64,000 nt of DNA from Eutypella sp. D-1 (taxonomy: Eukaryota; Ascomycota; Sordariomycetes; Xylariales; Diatrypaceae): positions 2,356,001 to 2,420,000 of the forward strand of contig JAJTTP010000002.1 in NCBI GenBank assembly GCA_023313575.1. The letters are read 5' to 3'. Shown one piece after another: positions 48,501 to 60,090 of the stretch. The translations under genes and the position numbers were made by a program. Each line of letters begins with the position of its first letter. Within the stretch, counting starts at the first letter, position 1. Below the pieces are notes generated by a model. That model had not been told where the DNA came from. It worked only from the letters and a program-made list of their open reading frames with translations, and ran no database searches.

Positions 48501-49670
48501 TGTCGTGTCTGCATGTACTAAATCAGGTTGAGACCCAAACCGGACCGGACTGGCGCTAACGGAGCCGCGGCCTGCCGTCCCCTCTCCCTCCCCTCCCTCC
48601 TAATTTTTTGAACTTCCCCCGGGGCCCCCAAAGCTTTCTCCCCGCAAGGTACATGGCATCGTCCATCTATTACATTCTTAAACTTACCGGGGTTGTCCTG
48701 GCTGGAAGCAGAAAAGACGGTTCTGGGTTACGAGCTAACAGCATAGACGTACTAAGTAGATGCTTTGTAATTGGTCATGGATTATTTGATCTCGGTCACA
48801 GAGATCAATGCATAGATACCGGTGCTTGCTAATTCAGAACGCTCGTAACATATTGGAAACCCTGGAGCAAACGCAAAGGATTACATACAAGTAGTAGCAA
48901 AGTAGAGTGATCCGGTAATCAATAGTTTGCGCACATGGCGGAATAGCAGACATACATACCTAGGTAGTTGGGGGCGGCAAGATCTTCATCCATACAGCCA
49001 TATGTACTATTATCTATGCAAATCCGTTTTTGACTCGTCTCCGCTATCTTACATCGTATTGCATCGCACTTGTTCCCCTCCTGTTTCTAAGTATTGGGAA
49101 GACCCTAATAAATACTTTTCTTTCCCAGATCATCCAGCATCATGGATATATTTTTGGACCGTTCTATATGATTTTCGCACATGTACGCCACTTACCAACC
49201 CCACTTGCCGCTACGCCTTTACAGTTGGCGTGTTGTGCTCGTACGCCATTACAATGTAGAGATTCCGCCATTTGATGCAAGAGAGGCGGGCGGCTGCGCG
49301 GGTGGCTGACGACTCGGCTTTTCGCTTCTCCGCCTAGGGCCTTACTTAGTAATGCACACTCTTTATCGTTCTTTTGACTCGAGTAGGATCATGAACGGTA
49401 AAGCTCCAGGGCTTCTAAAGTCATTGGTTTGTCGTCTTCCCCGCTCCCGTCCCCTTCCCGCACCCCGTAAAGTTGTTGCCGGCTCTCCCGCCAGCCAGCC
49501 AGCGACAGCTCCGCCTCCCCTAGGACACGCGCGTTAAACTAGCTACACAACCATCACCACGTAGACAAGAGGTAGATAGAGTAGATGAGATGGACTATTG
49601 AGCGCGGCCTTACTGAACGGCGGCTCCTATAGCGTGCTATCCAAGGATCATCCGCATAGATGGAAATCAC

Positions 49671-49892
49671 ATGAGCAGGCCTAGTAAGCAGGTTGTAACA
49701 ATCCCACATATTCCCAAAATGTACCCGGGCGCGGACGACGCAAAGCGCTATCTCCGTCCCTCTATGCTGATACGTAAAACACCCGTCGACCGGGACGTCG
49801 GAGATCCCATCTCGCCGTTATCACAACGGACTTCGCTTCAATTACGCGTTTGGGGGTGTCACTTCAGCTCCGGTTGGCCGTCCAATAGTTGA
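49671..49892 (+). CDS. Small open frame, doubtful
   Basis: ATG-started 73-codon frame with no motif I recognise and no clear codon bias. Listed only because it is one of few ATG-started frames in the gene-poor region and lies close to another at 50136. Confidence 0.12.
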   Translation: MSRPSKQVVTIPHIPKMYPGADDAKRYLRPSMLIRKTPVDRDVGDPISPLSQRTSLQLRVWGCHFSSGWPSNS

Positions 49893-50135
49893 TCACAACG
49901 CCAAACTGTCCCCTCTCCTAGGCGCCGAGTCGAAAGCATTTGCGATCGACTTCGCCTCAGTTCAGGTCCTATGTCGAGGTCAAGTCAGACCGCGATATCC
50001 GTGTGACGAGGGCCTGACTTCCAAGGCGTGAGTTATGGCATCATCACATGACGATCGATCACGTACAATGTAGCTGGCAGGAATCCGAAGAGCATCCACC
50101 CAAGAGAGACCTAACCCACCACCTTACTTCTAGTC

Positions 50136-50327
50136 ATGGCTCTAATCGAGATGTCAGATCTACAAATTGGCGTCGTAATACTAAGTATGAACACCCCCGA
50201 ATCCCGCCTATGGGATAAGCTTCCCCGCATTCCCCAGATCGACCTTCCCACCCTCTTTCGTCTCTCCCTGGACAACCCACGTCTAGATAACTTTACCTAC
50301 CTTATCTGGCATGGAAGTGCCTTATAG
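50136..50327 (+). CDS. Small hypothetical protein, doubtful
   Basis: ATG-started, 63 codons plus stop. The second half uses C-ended codons heavily (for example the stretch RIPQIDLPTLFRLSLDNPR), as real genes in this window do. A pyrimidine-rich tract ending CTTCTAG lies just before the ATG and could be a splice acceptor, so it may be a terminal exon of a larger or decayed gene. No family recognised. Confidence 0.22.
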   Translation: MALIEMSDLQIGVVILSMNTPESRLWDKLPRIPQIDLPTLFRLSLDNPRLDNFTYLIWHGSAL

Positions 50328-52969
50328 ACAGGGAACTAGGGACGTAATGACAGGCTTGATAGCGTTCGCTCTGCACATCCATATGTCAAATGACGGACGT
50401 CTACCCGGATTGTCTATTTCGAAACAGCTGTAATTCTACCTACTGCTACATCGATTCGGTCCCGTTGTGCGGGGCTATAACACAGGGCCTCATTGCATGA
50501 CTCTACTTCATACACGTGCACAAAAACGTCCCCAAAGCCGATATGTCAATGATCAGTGAGGTGCGGTTCAGGAGGCTGAACGGGCTTGAACGGAGAGAGA
50601 AACGTGCTCATATACTCCGGAGAGCTAGGCGGATTAGAAACGGTAGACTGACACTGCCCAGCCCGCCGTCTCAGTGCTAGAAGACCACGAGGAAAGAAGG
50701 AAGAAATTCCACGCCGGAAACCTTTTCACTAACTAGTCCTATGTTAGTCGCGTGCGTTCCGCACCTCGAGTGCCGGACAAGCGGACACGCCGGACTGCCA
50801 TGCCTACTATGCCATGCCATGCTGTAGCTAGCCTACTCCGTTGCCAATGTTGCACTAGTAAGAATTAAGATTCTTCCCAAGAACGGAGGACTTGCTTTGT
50901 AACCATCTAGAAGTCCCAAACTTGGGTCATGTTTCCGCGCTCCTCGAGGAATAGCGGACAAGCCCAGCCAGCGGTGAGCAAGAAAAGGTGCAATAGCTCC
51001 GGGCGCACGTGGCCCTAGCTGGCCGGGGTCCCCCTTCTCTTCCCCAGCCTCCTTCACCGGGGGAGGAAGGGGATCACCTTACCTTAATAAGTGGTGACCA
51101 CGTCTTTACCGCAGATGTTACTTACTATCGAAAATTCTTTGTTGGAGAAGAGAAGGGGGTCAGCGTGCGCGCACCCACACTCTGTATGTAGTGTGTGGGG
51201 TAAGAAATCTGGGGAGGAACCCAAAAGGACAAGCCACGATCGAGAGCCTAACTAGTTTGGACTAGGTCCTCCCCCATCATCCCCTTCCCCTTCCCCCTTC
51301 CTTTGGCCCGGGTGGAAATGATTAGCAGTTACATGCGGTGGTGTTTTTTCTTCAGGTACCTAGCTATGTTAGTGCACGCATTTCGTCGATTTGCCTTTTG
51401 ATCATTTGTTGAGTTGATGTTTGAGGATGAGAGCGAGGGGCAAGCGGTCGGATATCTGTATTATTCCCCTCATGATGTGGGAGAACCGAGGTATCCATCT
51501 ACATACTCGCCCTGCATGGTTATGGCGAGCTTGATTCTTAGCTATCGATTTATCACAGGTGCCCGGGCGGGTATGAGGTAGGAGATTGATTATCAGCCTC
51601 ATATACTTCCTTAGTCATGCTAAGCGCGCGCTTATTGACATCATAGCTCGCGACCGTCGCCCGTTCCTCCCCATATGCATTGGACTCGGATGGATTCCAC
51701 GACGCAAAGAGAATATCGAGTAGAAAAATGCACCTCATGATCGAGAGCAAGAGGTCGCAGCACAGACGGCTGCCTGACTTCAATAGCAGGAGCCCTATAC
51801 GGCCAATATGCATTCACGCAAAGCGAAACATTGTGCTAGGATGCAGCGCTGCCCCTCCGAGCCGCTCCGCTTCGTGTTACACGGCGACACCATAGGCAAG
51901 GCACGGTTGGGGGCTGGGGCTAGAGCAGTGCATGCTTACCGACGAAGTACAAACTGTCGAGCCAGGCCACGGGTCGCAGGCATCAGGAATGGGATGGTGA
52001 CCCCTTCTGCCTTTTCCACAACACCCCGCGCGACTCCCATATCCCCGTGTGCAATCCCAAGTCCACCCCCTTCGCGTGCTAATTAGGAGTCGCGATTAGA
52101 GAGAGGTGTTGGCGAGGGATGGTACTTTCAAGCGGATGTCTCAACGATGCCTCTCGAGCAAGTAAGTGGATGCCACCGCGCTCCAGCAGCCTGACTCCTG
52201 GTGGTAATGTCGGTCGACGCGGCTCTTTTCCATCTTGCTACTGAATCACCTACTATCAGGGATCATTCGTGATGCTGTCTAGGACGGGCCTTACCTCATG
52301 AAGACCGTACACTCTACGACACCCGTATCCTTAACCTCAGGGGAGAAGAAATACCTGGTTGATATTCTCCAACCTAATCATTTCCGGGAGACGCCTCAAA
52401 ATATTGTTACGAGCTTATCCACCCATATAAAGGGAACGGTTCCGCTTGTACCCTTACCAGGTTGATCGTGCCACCAGCCTTTTCCCAGCAGCCCCCTCAC
52501 CAACGAGCCGGAACTTAAACGTATCTACCTAGATTCAAACTATATCTTCATATTTAGCCATAACATGGCACCACTAGATTTTCGCGTGCAAGGAACGGTA
52601 TCTGGATAACGCTTGGTCTGCCTGGTTGGTAGGCGTCTCCTAATTAATGCCAATACAACCTTGGAATAGGTGCAGGGAGTACATGCCACGGGTTCGGGTA
52701 CACTATCCAACCAACCAAGCAAACAAGAAAATGCCTGGCAATCAAGCTTACGAGTTTACAGTTGGGATCACCCCTATTGGTTTAAGGTTACCTACCAGTC
52801 CTGGATTTTCCTATCAAGGCATGCGGGCTGCAGCACCACCTTGTAAGTTGTTTCGTCCAGGCATCATCGGTCCTCGGCTCTCTGGATACACATAAGCCTT
52901 TTATAACGGCTTACCATTTCGACCAGAGTTCGACGCCTAGGTAATATCTATTGCAGGCGATATCGGAAG

Positions 52970-53960
52970 CTATCTAGGTACCTAGTATCATTAACACCCT
53001 GCGTGTAGGTGCCTAAGGTACAGGTATGTCAAAAGTTAATCCATGCACTCTCACTAAGTACAAATAGCTTCAAGGTTCTGTTTGAGAAAGCCCGCCACCG
53101 GTTGAAAATATCCATGTTAGGCTAACTTAAATGTGAAATCAGAGGCGATAGCCATTGTCAAAGATAACAGGGTATGCGACTGCATCCTATTAACATCCAT
53201 GGATGTTTGATCAAGTACAAAGAAGATGCATATGTACAGGCAGGTACTGGCCCTAGGTACCTGCCTACCTTTATGTACCTGGATATTAGTAGGTATATCT
53301 GGACGGGAAACGGTAGACAAGGTACATATTAGTTGCCTCTCAGTTTGCTCGGGTAGTACATGTGGAAGCTGCGTCACTGCATGATGTGATGTCGGGTGGC
53401 ACTATGCAGCCTACATACCTACGGCATTAAGGGTAACAGTAGGAGTAAGTTAAGGCAGCGTCTGGAATCAAGAACCTTACCTACATACCTACCTAGGTGC
53501 ATATAGGTAGGACGTAACGTTAGGTACTGCCTATGTGGAAAGAAAGCTTGAATTACAGAAAGCCTTATTCACAACCATACCTGTACCTTATGTACCTACC
53601 TACAATTCCGATTCGATACATGTAAATGCAGGAAGGTGCGTGCGTTCCAATCTTGTCTTATTGGAAAGCTCTTACAAGGCAACCTGGAACTCTAAACCTT
53701 CTCTTCCAAAGTAAGCAATAAGGAACAATAGGAAAGTTATGAACCGATGCAGCCCCAGGTTTCGAGGCAAACCTCGAAAGCAAATCTTTTTCTCCCTACC
53801 TACCCAAAGGTAGTTTACCTTTACTTATCCTGTATGAGCTCTCATTTACTGGTATCCATCCAAGAACTTTTATGGTGTACGTACATTGGAAGTACGCAGT
53901 CTTGAAGTCAGCTATCCATACCTATGTAGGTATGTAGTTAGGTTGACCGAATCCCGAATC
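52970..53960. repeat. Cluster of TACCTA / TAGGTA motifs
   Basis: Many copies of short, partly palindromic strings such as CCTAGGTACCTG, TACCTACCTAGGTG, TATGTACCTACCTAC and CATACCTATGTAGGTATG occur on both strands across about 1 kb. Scattered copies occur elsewhere (6940, 8160, 29440, 43350, 47300) but not this densely. No fixed repeat unit. Confidence 0.7.
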
Positions 53961-54670
53961 TACCCCCATACATAATAAGTGCCTACTTGAAGCGCCAGAT
54001 TCCAGATCATATTAAGGAAGACAACGTCTACCTAGATCGGTCACATAGGCCGATAGAGAATACGTAGATGGGATACCTGATCACGTATTTTATCACTAAG
54101 GACAAATCTCCTATTGTCCTAAAATCATACATGGCCAACTGGGGATCGCTTTCCCCTACTCTAAGTCATACGCTCTACATCTTACACCCTGCCACCATCA
54201 CTTCTTCCAACTCGACCTTACATCCAAATTTATACGGGTCTTCCTCTTTTACCCCCACCAAGACTTCATTTACTCGGAAAGACACTTTCTGTCAGGAAAG
54301 AATAGCTTCGAGTACCTTTACGGTATTTGTCGAGTCCTCACTTCATATTTGACAACCTGTGTCCTCGACATACTTCTGTCAAGGCCACAATCCATTCAGA
54401 AATCTGAAAGCTATTCTCATGCAGTGTCACACCAGACCAAAGACCTGAGTAGCCCAACCTGGCTACCACTGCCTCTTTCAAGCACCTAGCCTTAGTTAGC
54501 AACATTGTCGTTATACAACAACGTGCCTACCGCTACTAGGCACAGCCAAGACATAACCTACACATTATACAGTGAGTAGCCGCCTCAAGCTATTTCACTT
54601 TGAACGGGCACTAACTATCCAGGTACTGAGTCAAAGTACTATTTAGTACATATTCGGCGAGCTCGCAGTC
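53961..54670 (+). other. Upstream region of the RBR ligase gene
   Basis: About 710 bp likely holding promoter and leader. An open frame of 94 codons (54068-54352) has Ser/Thr-rich random-looking content. No other gene seen. Confidence 0.45.
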
Positions 54671-55780
54671 ATGGAAGCCAACGAGCCTGCAGCTGGGCCG
54701 CTCGAGGATGTGGAAATGGGGAACGCGGATGCCCAAGTGAACCCCCCAGATCCATTGCAGCTGTATGCTACTCCGCGGCCGCCTGTTCCCCCGCCCCCTC
54801 AGAATGATCCTGAAATCGAAGACCAGAATTCTGAGGACGGCGAAGGCGAGGATGACGTGGATGACAATGAGGAAGACGAGGACGAGGTCGGCGATCGCGA
54901 TGGCAGCCAGGGTTCCGATGATCGGGATGATCAATCCGAGTCAAGTGACCCAGCTGGTCACTCCCAATTTTCCGAGCGAATGGACGCCGTCGAGGAGACC
55001 GACAAGTGCCCTGCTTGCGGGTTGGTCGTGGCTCTCCAAGAAATAGTATACCTGGCTTGCGGACACCCCTGGTGCAGCGACTGCCTTAACAACAACATCC
55101 GAGCGTCTCTCAGCAGCCGCCGCAACTGGCCCCCACGCTGCTGTCACTATATGAGAGACGGTATTGACCTGTCCACCATCCAGACTCATCTGGAGGATGA
55201 TGTCGTGATGCGTCTTATCGATGTAGGCGAAGAGTATACCAGCAAGAATCCCACATTCTGCTTCGACCCTAAGTGTAGTGCATTTATCCCGGAGCCGGAA
55301 TCTGTTGAACCAAGTCAATGGGCCACTTGCCCGCGTTGTGCGTTGGTCACATGCATCCAGTGCAAGGGAGCCAAGGGCCAGCACCCGTCCCCTGACCAGC
55401 ACCCGGAAATCATGGGCAAGGAGAACATGGAACTTAGCAAGGATAAGGGCTGGAAGCAGTGCCCCAATACCACTTGCCGCATGATGATCGAGAGAACTGA
55501 GGGGTGTGACCACATGGAGTGCGAGTGCGGTATACACTTCTGCTACCGATGTGGACGCTACCTCGACTACACGGGAGACGAGGCTGGTTTTGCCTGCAAC
55601 TGTGCCGGTCAAAACCCCTGGATCGATGAGGCGCCAGACCGTGACCCGAATCCCCCTGCGGACCATGCATCCGAAGATGACGAGGATTGGGACAGCCTTG
55701 ATGAAGCCGCGGCCGACCGGGATGGCGAGAGCAACGAAGACGAGATGAGTGTGGATACACCGGATCAACTTGGCGACTAA
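54671..55780 (+). CDS. RBR-type E3 ubiquitin ligase (RING-IBR-RING)
   Basis: Single exon, 369 aa. Transfers ubiquitin from an E2 through a catalytic cysteine. RING1 spans about 113-158 (CPAC, then ACGHPWCSDCL, then CC). IBR covers about 197-231 (FCFDPKCSAFI, then CPRCALVTCIQC). RING2 covers about 264-294 (CPNTTC, MIERTEGCDHMEC, HFCYRC). Cys279 in EGCDHM matches the catalytic cysteine position in RBR enzymes. The N-terminal 100 residues are Pro-rich then very acidic, and the C-terminal tail (about 315-369) is also acidic. No ubiquitin-like, UBA or Ariadne domain is visible, as in many small fungal RBR proteins. Substrates unknown. Upstream is the 9.1-kb gene-poor region. Confidence 0.92.
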   Translation: MEANEPAAGPLEDVEMGNADAQVNPPDPLQLYATPRPPVPPPPQNDPEIEDQNSEDGEGEDDVDDNEEDEDEVGDRDGSQGSDDRDDQSESSDPAGHSQFSERMDAVEETDKCPACGLVVALQEIVYLACGHPWCSDCLNNNIRASLSSRRNWPPRCCHYMRDGIDLSTIQTHLEDDVVMRLIDVGEEYTSKNPTFCFDPKCSAFIPEPESVEPSQWATCPRCALVTCIQCKGAKGQHPSPDQHPEIMGKENMELSKDKGWKQCPNTTCRMMIERTEGCDHMECECGIHFCYRCGRYLDYTGDEAGFACNCAGQNPWIDEAPDRDPNPPADHASEDDEDWDSLDEAAADRDGESNEDEMSVDTPDQLGD

Positions 55781-57748
55781 CTTGGAAGTAAAGCGAGCCT
55801 GAAACGTAGGTATTCCATATTTCTGCGGTGCCATTTGCGCCCTTTACTCCAGGATCTCGTCGGCAAAGGCCCCGAATATTTCATGACAATGGACCAACGA
55901 GAGGCCAGATCAAAACACCAAGACTCACTCACTACGAACCATGTCGTTGCTTCTCGACTCCTTTCCTAATAACACAACAGTCTCGGCTACGGGATCTTGT
56001 CTGAACCCTTTCTAGGAATATGATTCTTCAGCATATACAACATGAACTTCCCGCACATCGACTTTCACCTATTACGCACTATACTGTCCCTATCTCCTTC
56101 TCCATTTGAAGGAACCTCTTTCCTGTTTCCCATTTAGGCCTGGATTCCCGAGAGAGGCTTTCGAGAATGGGCGAGAAACCTAGCCGATATTCACGCCTAG
56201 ACTCGGTCTAGGTCTCCATATTGGAGGAATACTCGGCGGGATCTGAACGTATAGAAGGGAAATAAACCCCCCTCGAAACATTTCCAGTCCCATACTTAGG
56301 TACCCGGAGGCAGTATTTACGCACTGTATTTTTGGACGTCTGCCGCTAAGCCCTTGAGTTTGGCGCCTGCTGGGGTTTCCCGCGGGATTTGCAGCAGAGG
56401 TCATGGAAACGGCAAGTTTGTAATTTGCATATAGACCTAATTCATACTTTTTTTACTTCACGCCTTTTTGCTCATTGACATCTTGATAACCTACTTCAAG
56501 TTCCCCTCCACTTTGAACGTTTGAATTGGTCAATCTGAACTGCTTGAGTACCTTGTTCATGCTTTTGAGCCGCCAAGAACGCTCGCGCGCTGGGGGGGGG
56601 GGGAGTTAATACCGCTTGATCGAGCATCGCTGATGTCGGCTACCAAATGACAGCAAGTTAGCCGTGATGAAAGTATCGACCACGAAGTGGATTATCCCGA
56701 TAAATAGTTCCCCTTTTCACGCGTATCGCCATGGCAGCACGTTATTGTCGAAGCTGAAATGTTCCAGCCCACGGGTCTGTCAGGGGATAAAAGGAGTGGG
56801 GGCGGGGTCGGCCACTAGCACCGGCCCAGAGATATTTTACCCCTATCTTATCCGCAGGCAGGCCCAGCTCAGCTTATGCCCTAACTACTTACGTCCATAA
56901 GTGAATAAGAGGGGGGGGGGGGTCAGGGGGAAGGGCTTTCACATTTATTGATTGCACTTAGAAGTTTACCTACCCATCAAACGTTTATATATGCTCTCGG
57001 ATTACGGTAAAAAGTATTCTTGGGTGGGTGGGTAATCCAAGGCCGTCCCGTTGCAATGTTGCGCCACCGCACCCCAACGCCTCCCTCCTTCGACCGGCAC
57101 TCGCCTCTCCATTCGCATGCATGAGCCCCATTAGAAACCTCATGCACCGTCGAACGGTAATTATCGTCTTTCACGGAAGTCATCTAGTTCTATATAGCGT
57201 TAATTCTGATTTATGAGATGAAGCCAATGCTTGACCATGGGTCTTCCACTCCTCGAGCCTCGTGGCGCGTTCACCCCCGAACTCAGCGACGAAATGTTAC
57301 GGCGCCGGCTCGCTACTGGGCACCGTACTTGGCGTCTCGGCGTCGGGACCGGTTATACATGGTAGCGAATCGGTAGCTACCATTTCTATGCCTAAGGGGC
57401 GATGCCGTATTTGAATTTGTCCTCTGTGTCGTTGTCGATAGGGTATTCGTCGGAATAGGGGGGAATCAAGAGGCATGGGAGCCTTCGGATTAGCCGAAAG
57501 CACAACATGCAATATCCTCCTTACACACTGCTAAATTTTCACGTTTAGCCCAAATATGATTGGTATATTCCAAGCACATGCAGCATCCCATTATTTCCTG
57601 GAGACTTATCGTTGTATTATAAACAACTGCAACCCGCTCGTATTCATGCGACCACCCCCACCACTCCCCCTTCTCCCCCCATGAAAACTAATTAAACCAT
57701 TCGTCGAAGAAAGAAACCTGTAGACACATAACCCCCGGGCTGAACACC
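55781..57748. other. Convergent intergenic region, 2.0 kb
   Basis: Between the RBR ligase and UNC93-like gene ends. Contains two runs of 12 G (56592-56603 and 56911-56922) and short open frames without support. Confidence 0.5.
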
Positions 57749-60090
57749 TTACTTGGTCGGCAGGCTCGTCTCCACTACGGCGATCTTCTCCTTGTGGTCA
57801 TGCTCCATTCCCTCGATGATGACATCTGCCGGGATGCGGTCCGGCGTCGAGTTCACCAGGATGATCATGGGGACCAGTGAGGCGGCCATGAGGCCGAAGG
57901 ATACGCAGCTGCAGTGGGAGAAAAGAAATACTCGTCAGCACTTCATCTAGGTATACGCATATGAAAACCGGGAAGTTCGGGCCTATGCTTCTTATCATGG
58001 TTGACTTACAAGCCGATGAGCGGGTCCGCCTCAATTTGGGTGTTCATCCCATAGGAGATAGCCTGGCCGATGGCCTCGAGACACCGGAACGCGGCACCGT
58101 TTCGGACGTTGGCTGTACAGGTAATAACATTTTAGACCACTACATCTACATCCTCTCCTTTTAAAGAGGGGTTGGGGTGAGGGGCAAAGACTTACCCTGC
58201 GCGTCGGTGGCGAAGGATGACAGCAGCCAATACATGTAGGACTGGGACAGCGGGCCGGTGGTTTGGACGAAGAAGTACGGCAGGAAGCTCCTGGCGTAGA
58301 GCGAGTCCTCCCAGTCGATCTTGCCCGGGTCGTTGACGTTGAACTTCACCTGCATGACGATGGACCAGATGTATACGCCGGCGTTGAGCAGGACCACCGT
58401 GTAAAGGCCGAGCTGCGCGCGCCGCCGCTGACTGACGCCCTTGAGATCCAGGATGAAGCCGAGGCCGAAACATCCCACGCTGCGCACGTTTTTGTGAGCG
58501 GACTTGCGGGTATAGGAAGAGAAGGGGCACGGGAGGACTGTCACGGGATAACTTACATGCAGAAGAAGGGCGAGATGAGAGACGACAGTGCGCGCGCGCG
58601 CACGGTGAAGTACGTGGCGAGATAGGTAGACCAGGTGCCGCTGAGTTCCCCATCGTTAGTTCGTTTTTCTAAACCCGGGACCCAGCCCAGTCTGCGCGGC
58701 CGCTCACCTGTAGAAAAATGACCAGAGGGCCCAGAGGGCAGACAGCAGGATCAGCTTGGAGGTCATGGTGGTCTTGATGAGTTTGAACTCCTTCTTGGTG
58801 CCGAGCTTCTCTGAGACGAGGATCCTGGTCCCGTCGGACCGGACCACGCGCTCAAGGGGCGAGACGAGGAAGGCGAACGGTAGCCTGTGTGTGATTTCGA
58901 GTCAGTACGTTAGATCTCCCCGCCTTTGAAATTGGCTTGGTTATGAATGGTAGTGCTCTAGGGATTGGGTGACGTACGCAAGAGCCTCAATAATCAAGAA
59001 GGCGACATAGGTGTCGGGCGAAATGCCGCCATCGACGCCCTTCTCATGATTCTTCGCCAGGCTGCCGGACACGCGCGTTAGTTGGTCGTTTTTTTCGACC
59101 GTTGAAAAGAACTACAGGAGCCTCTGCTCGGTTCGGGTTAAAACTCACTTGATCGCACCGCCGACCAGCTGTCCGAGGTTACGGGCGACGATCCACAGAG
59201 CCAGGTACTTCCCTCGCGCGCCGGCGGGGGCGAGCGACATGATGATTCCCGACTCGGCAACGTACCAAAAGCCGGTACCGGCACCATCGATGAAACCGCC
59301 GAAGATAAGGTACTGCGTAGGGGGGGAGGAACCGCGCCTGTCAGTTCCGCGTAGCTCGAAAGGTTTTCCTTTTCTCGGAGTTCACTCACCCATTGCGTGC
59401 CAAATTTACTGTTACAATAGTAAGAGGATCCACGGATGGGGAAAGACATCGCGCCGAGGACCAGGGACCACTTCGTTCCTAATTTGTTCACGAGGGGGCC
59501 GCCGAAGAAACAGACTGGGTTGAGGCAAAGGTGGATTAGCATTTGGGACCAGCCGAAAAGGCATCCTGAAAGGGCGAACATACCAATAGCAAGCATGGCG
59601 TAGGTGATAGCAGTGCTGCAGGCAGATCCTAAGTTAGCCAGCTGCATCTCCATCCAAGCCCGCCCCGGGATCGAACTCCCGCCGTGACATACGCTATGTT
59701 GGATGTCTGAGGTGTCGCAAGACCACCACCACCCAGACCTAAAATACGAGAAGTCGTGTCAGCGCCCATACAGCCTTTTTTTATTTTATCGTCCCCGCTG
59801 CCTCACTGTCTTGTGGACAGAGCAGGTAGAGTCAGAAGACCTTCAAACTTACCTGCAATGGCATCAGCCATAGCCGGCCCGCAGAACGCTTGTATACTCA
59901 TCAGGATCATCTGCGTCAAGCTGTTCTGGTGAATGCGCTTCCAGAGCGGGACGGACTTCCTGTACGCCTCCATGTCGACGTGCTCGTCGCCCTCCGCGGG
60001 CAGGTTCATGGGCAGCGTGCCGTGCGTCCGCAGGGCATCGTCATCTCCGCCCGCATGTGTGTTGGGGGGAGCAGCGTCGTAATTGGACAT
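57749..60090 (-). CDS. UNC93-like major-facilitator membrane protein, ten exons
   Basis: Exons 60090-59853, 59738-59693, 59615-59390, 59312-59149, 59061-58978, 58884-58708, 58640-58557, 58479-58196, 58112-58010 and 57908-57749 give 521 aa; every junction keeps frame. About 11-12 helices. Blocks include MILMSIQAFCGPAMADAIAGLGGGGL, FGGPLVNKLGTKWSLVLGA, FIDGAGTGFWYVAESGIIMSLAP, ARGKYLALWIVARNLGQLVGGAIN and ISPFFCIVGCFGLGF, which fit the fungal UNC93/DUF895 group of MFS-like proteins. The substrate is unknown; yeast relatives are uncharacterised transporters. Intron 2 has two possible CAG acceptors; the upstream one would hit a stop at once, so the downstream one (exon 3 from 59615) is used. The N-terminal 45 residues are hydrophilic and cytosolic. 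Confidence 0.85.

Larger units (their letters stand above)
45580..52969. other. Gene-poor region
   Basis: Most of a 9.1-kb stretch with no confident gene. Open frames are short and stop often in every frame. No terminal repeats, reverse transcriptase, transposase or tRNA recognised. Inverted 10-bp arms CAGGTAGCAG/CTGCTACCTG lie at 48084-48093 and 48134-48143. The region could hold promoters, non-coding RNA or heavily decayed repeats. Confidence 0.4.

Noticed and set aside
54941..55834. 297-codon minus-strand open frame
   Set aside because: Antisense to the RBR ligase; its composition mirrors the zinc-finger codons on the other strand.
59594..59616. 18-nt intron within UNC93-like exon 3 (GTATGTTCGCCCTTTCAG)
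   Set aside because: It looks like GT...AG but is too short for a spliceosomal intron, and the encoded residues keep a membrane helix intact.
59655..59690. tRNA-like T-arm (reverse strand GGGAGTTCGATCCC) in the UNC93-like gene
   Set aside because: The stem would enclose a 6-nt rather than 7-nt loop, no acceptor, D or anticodon arms can be formed, and the sequence falls inside a well-supported intron.
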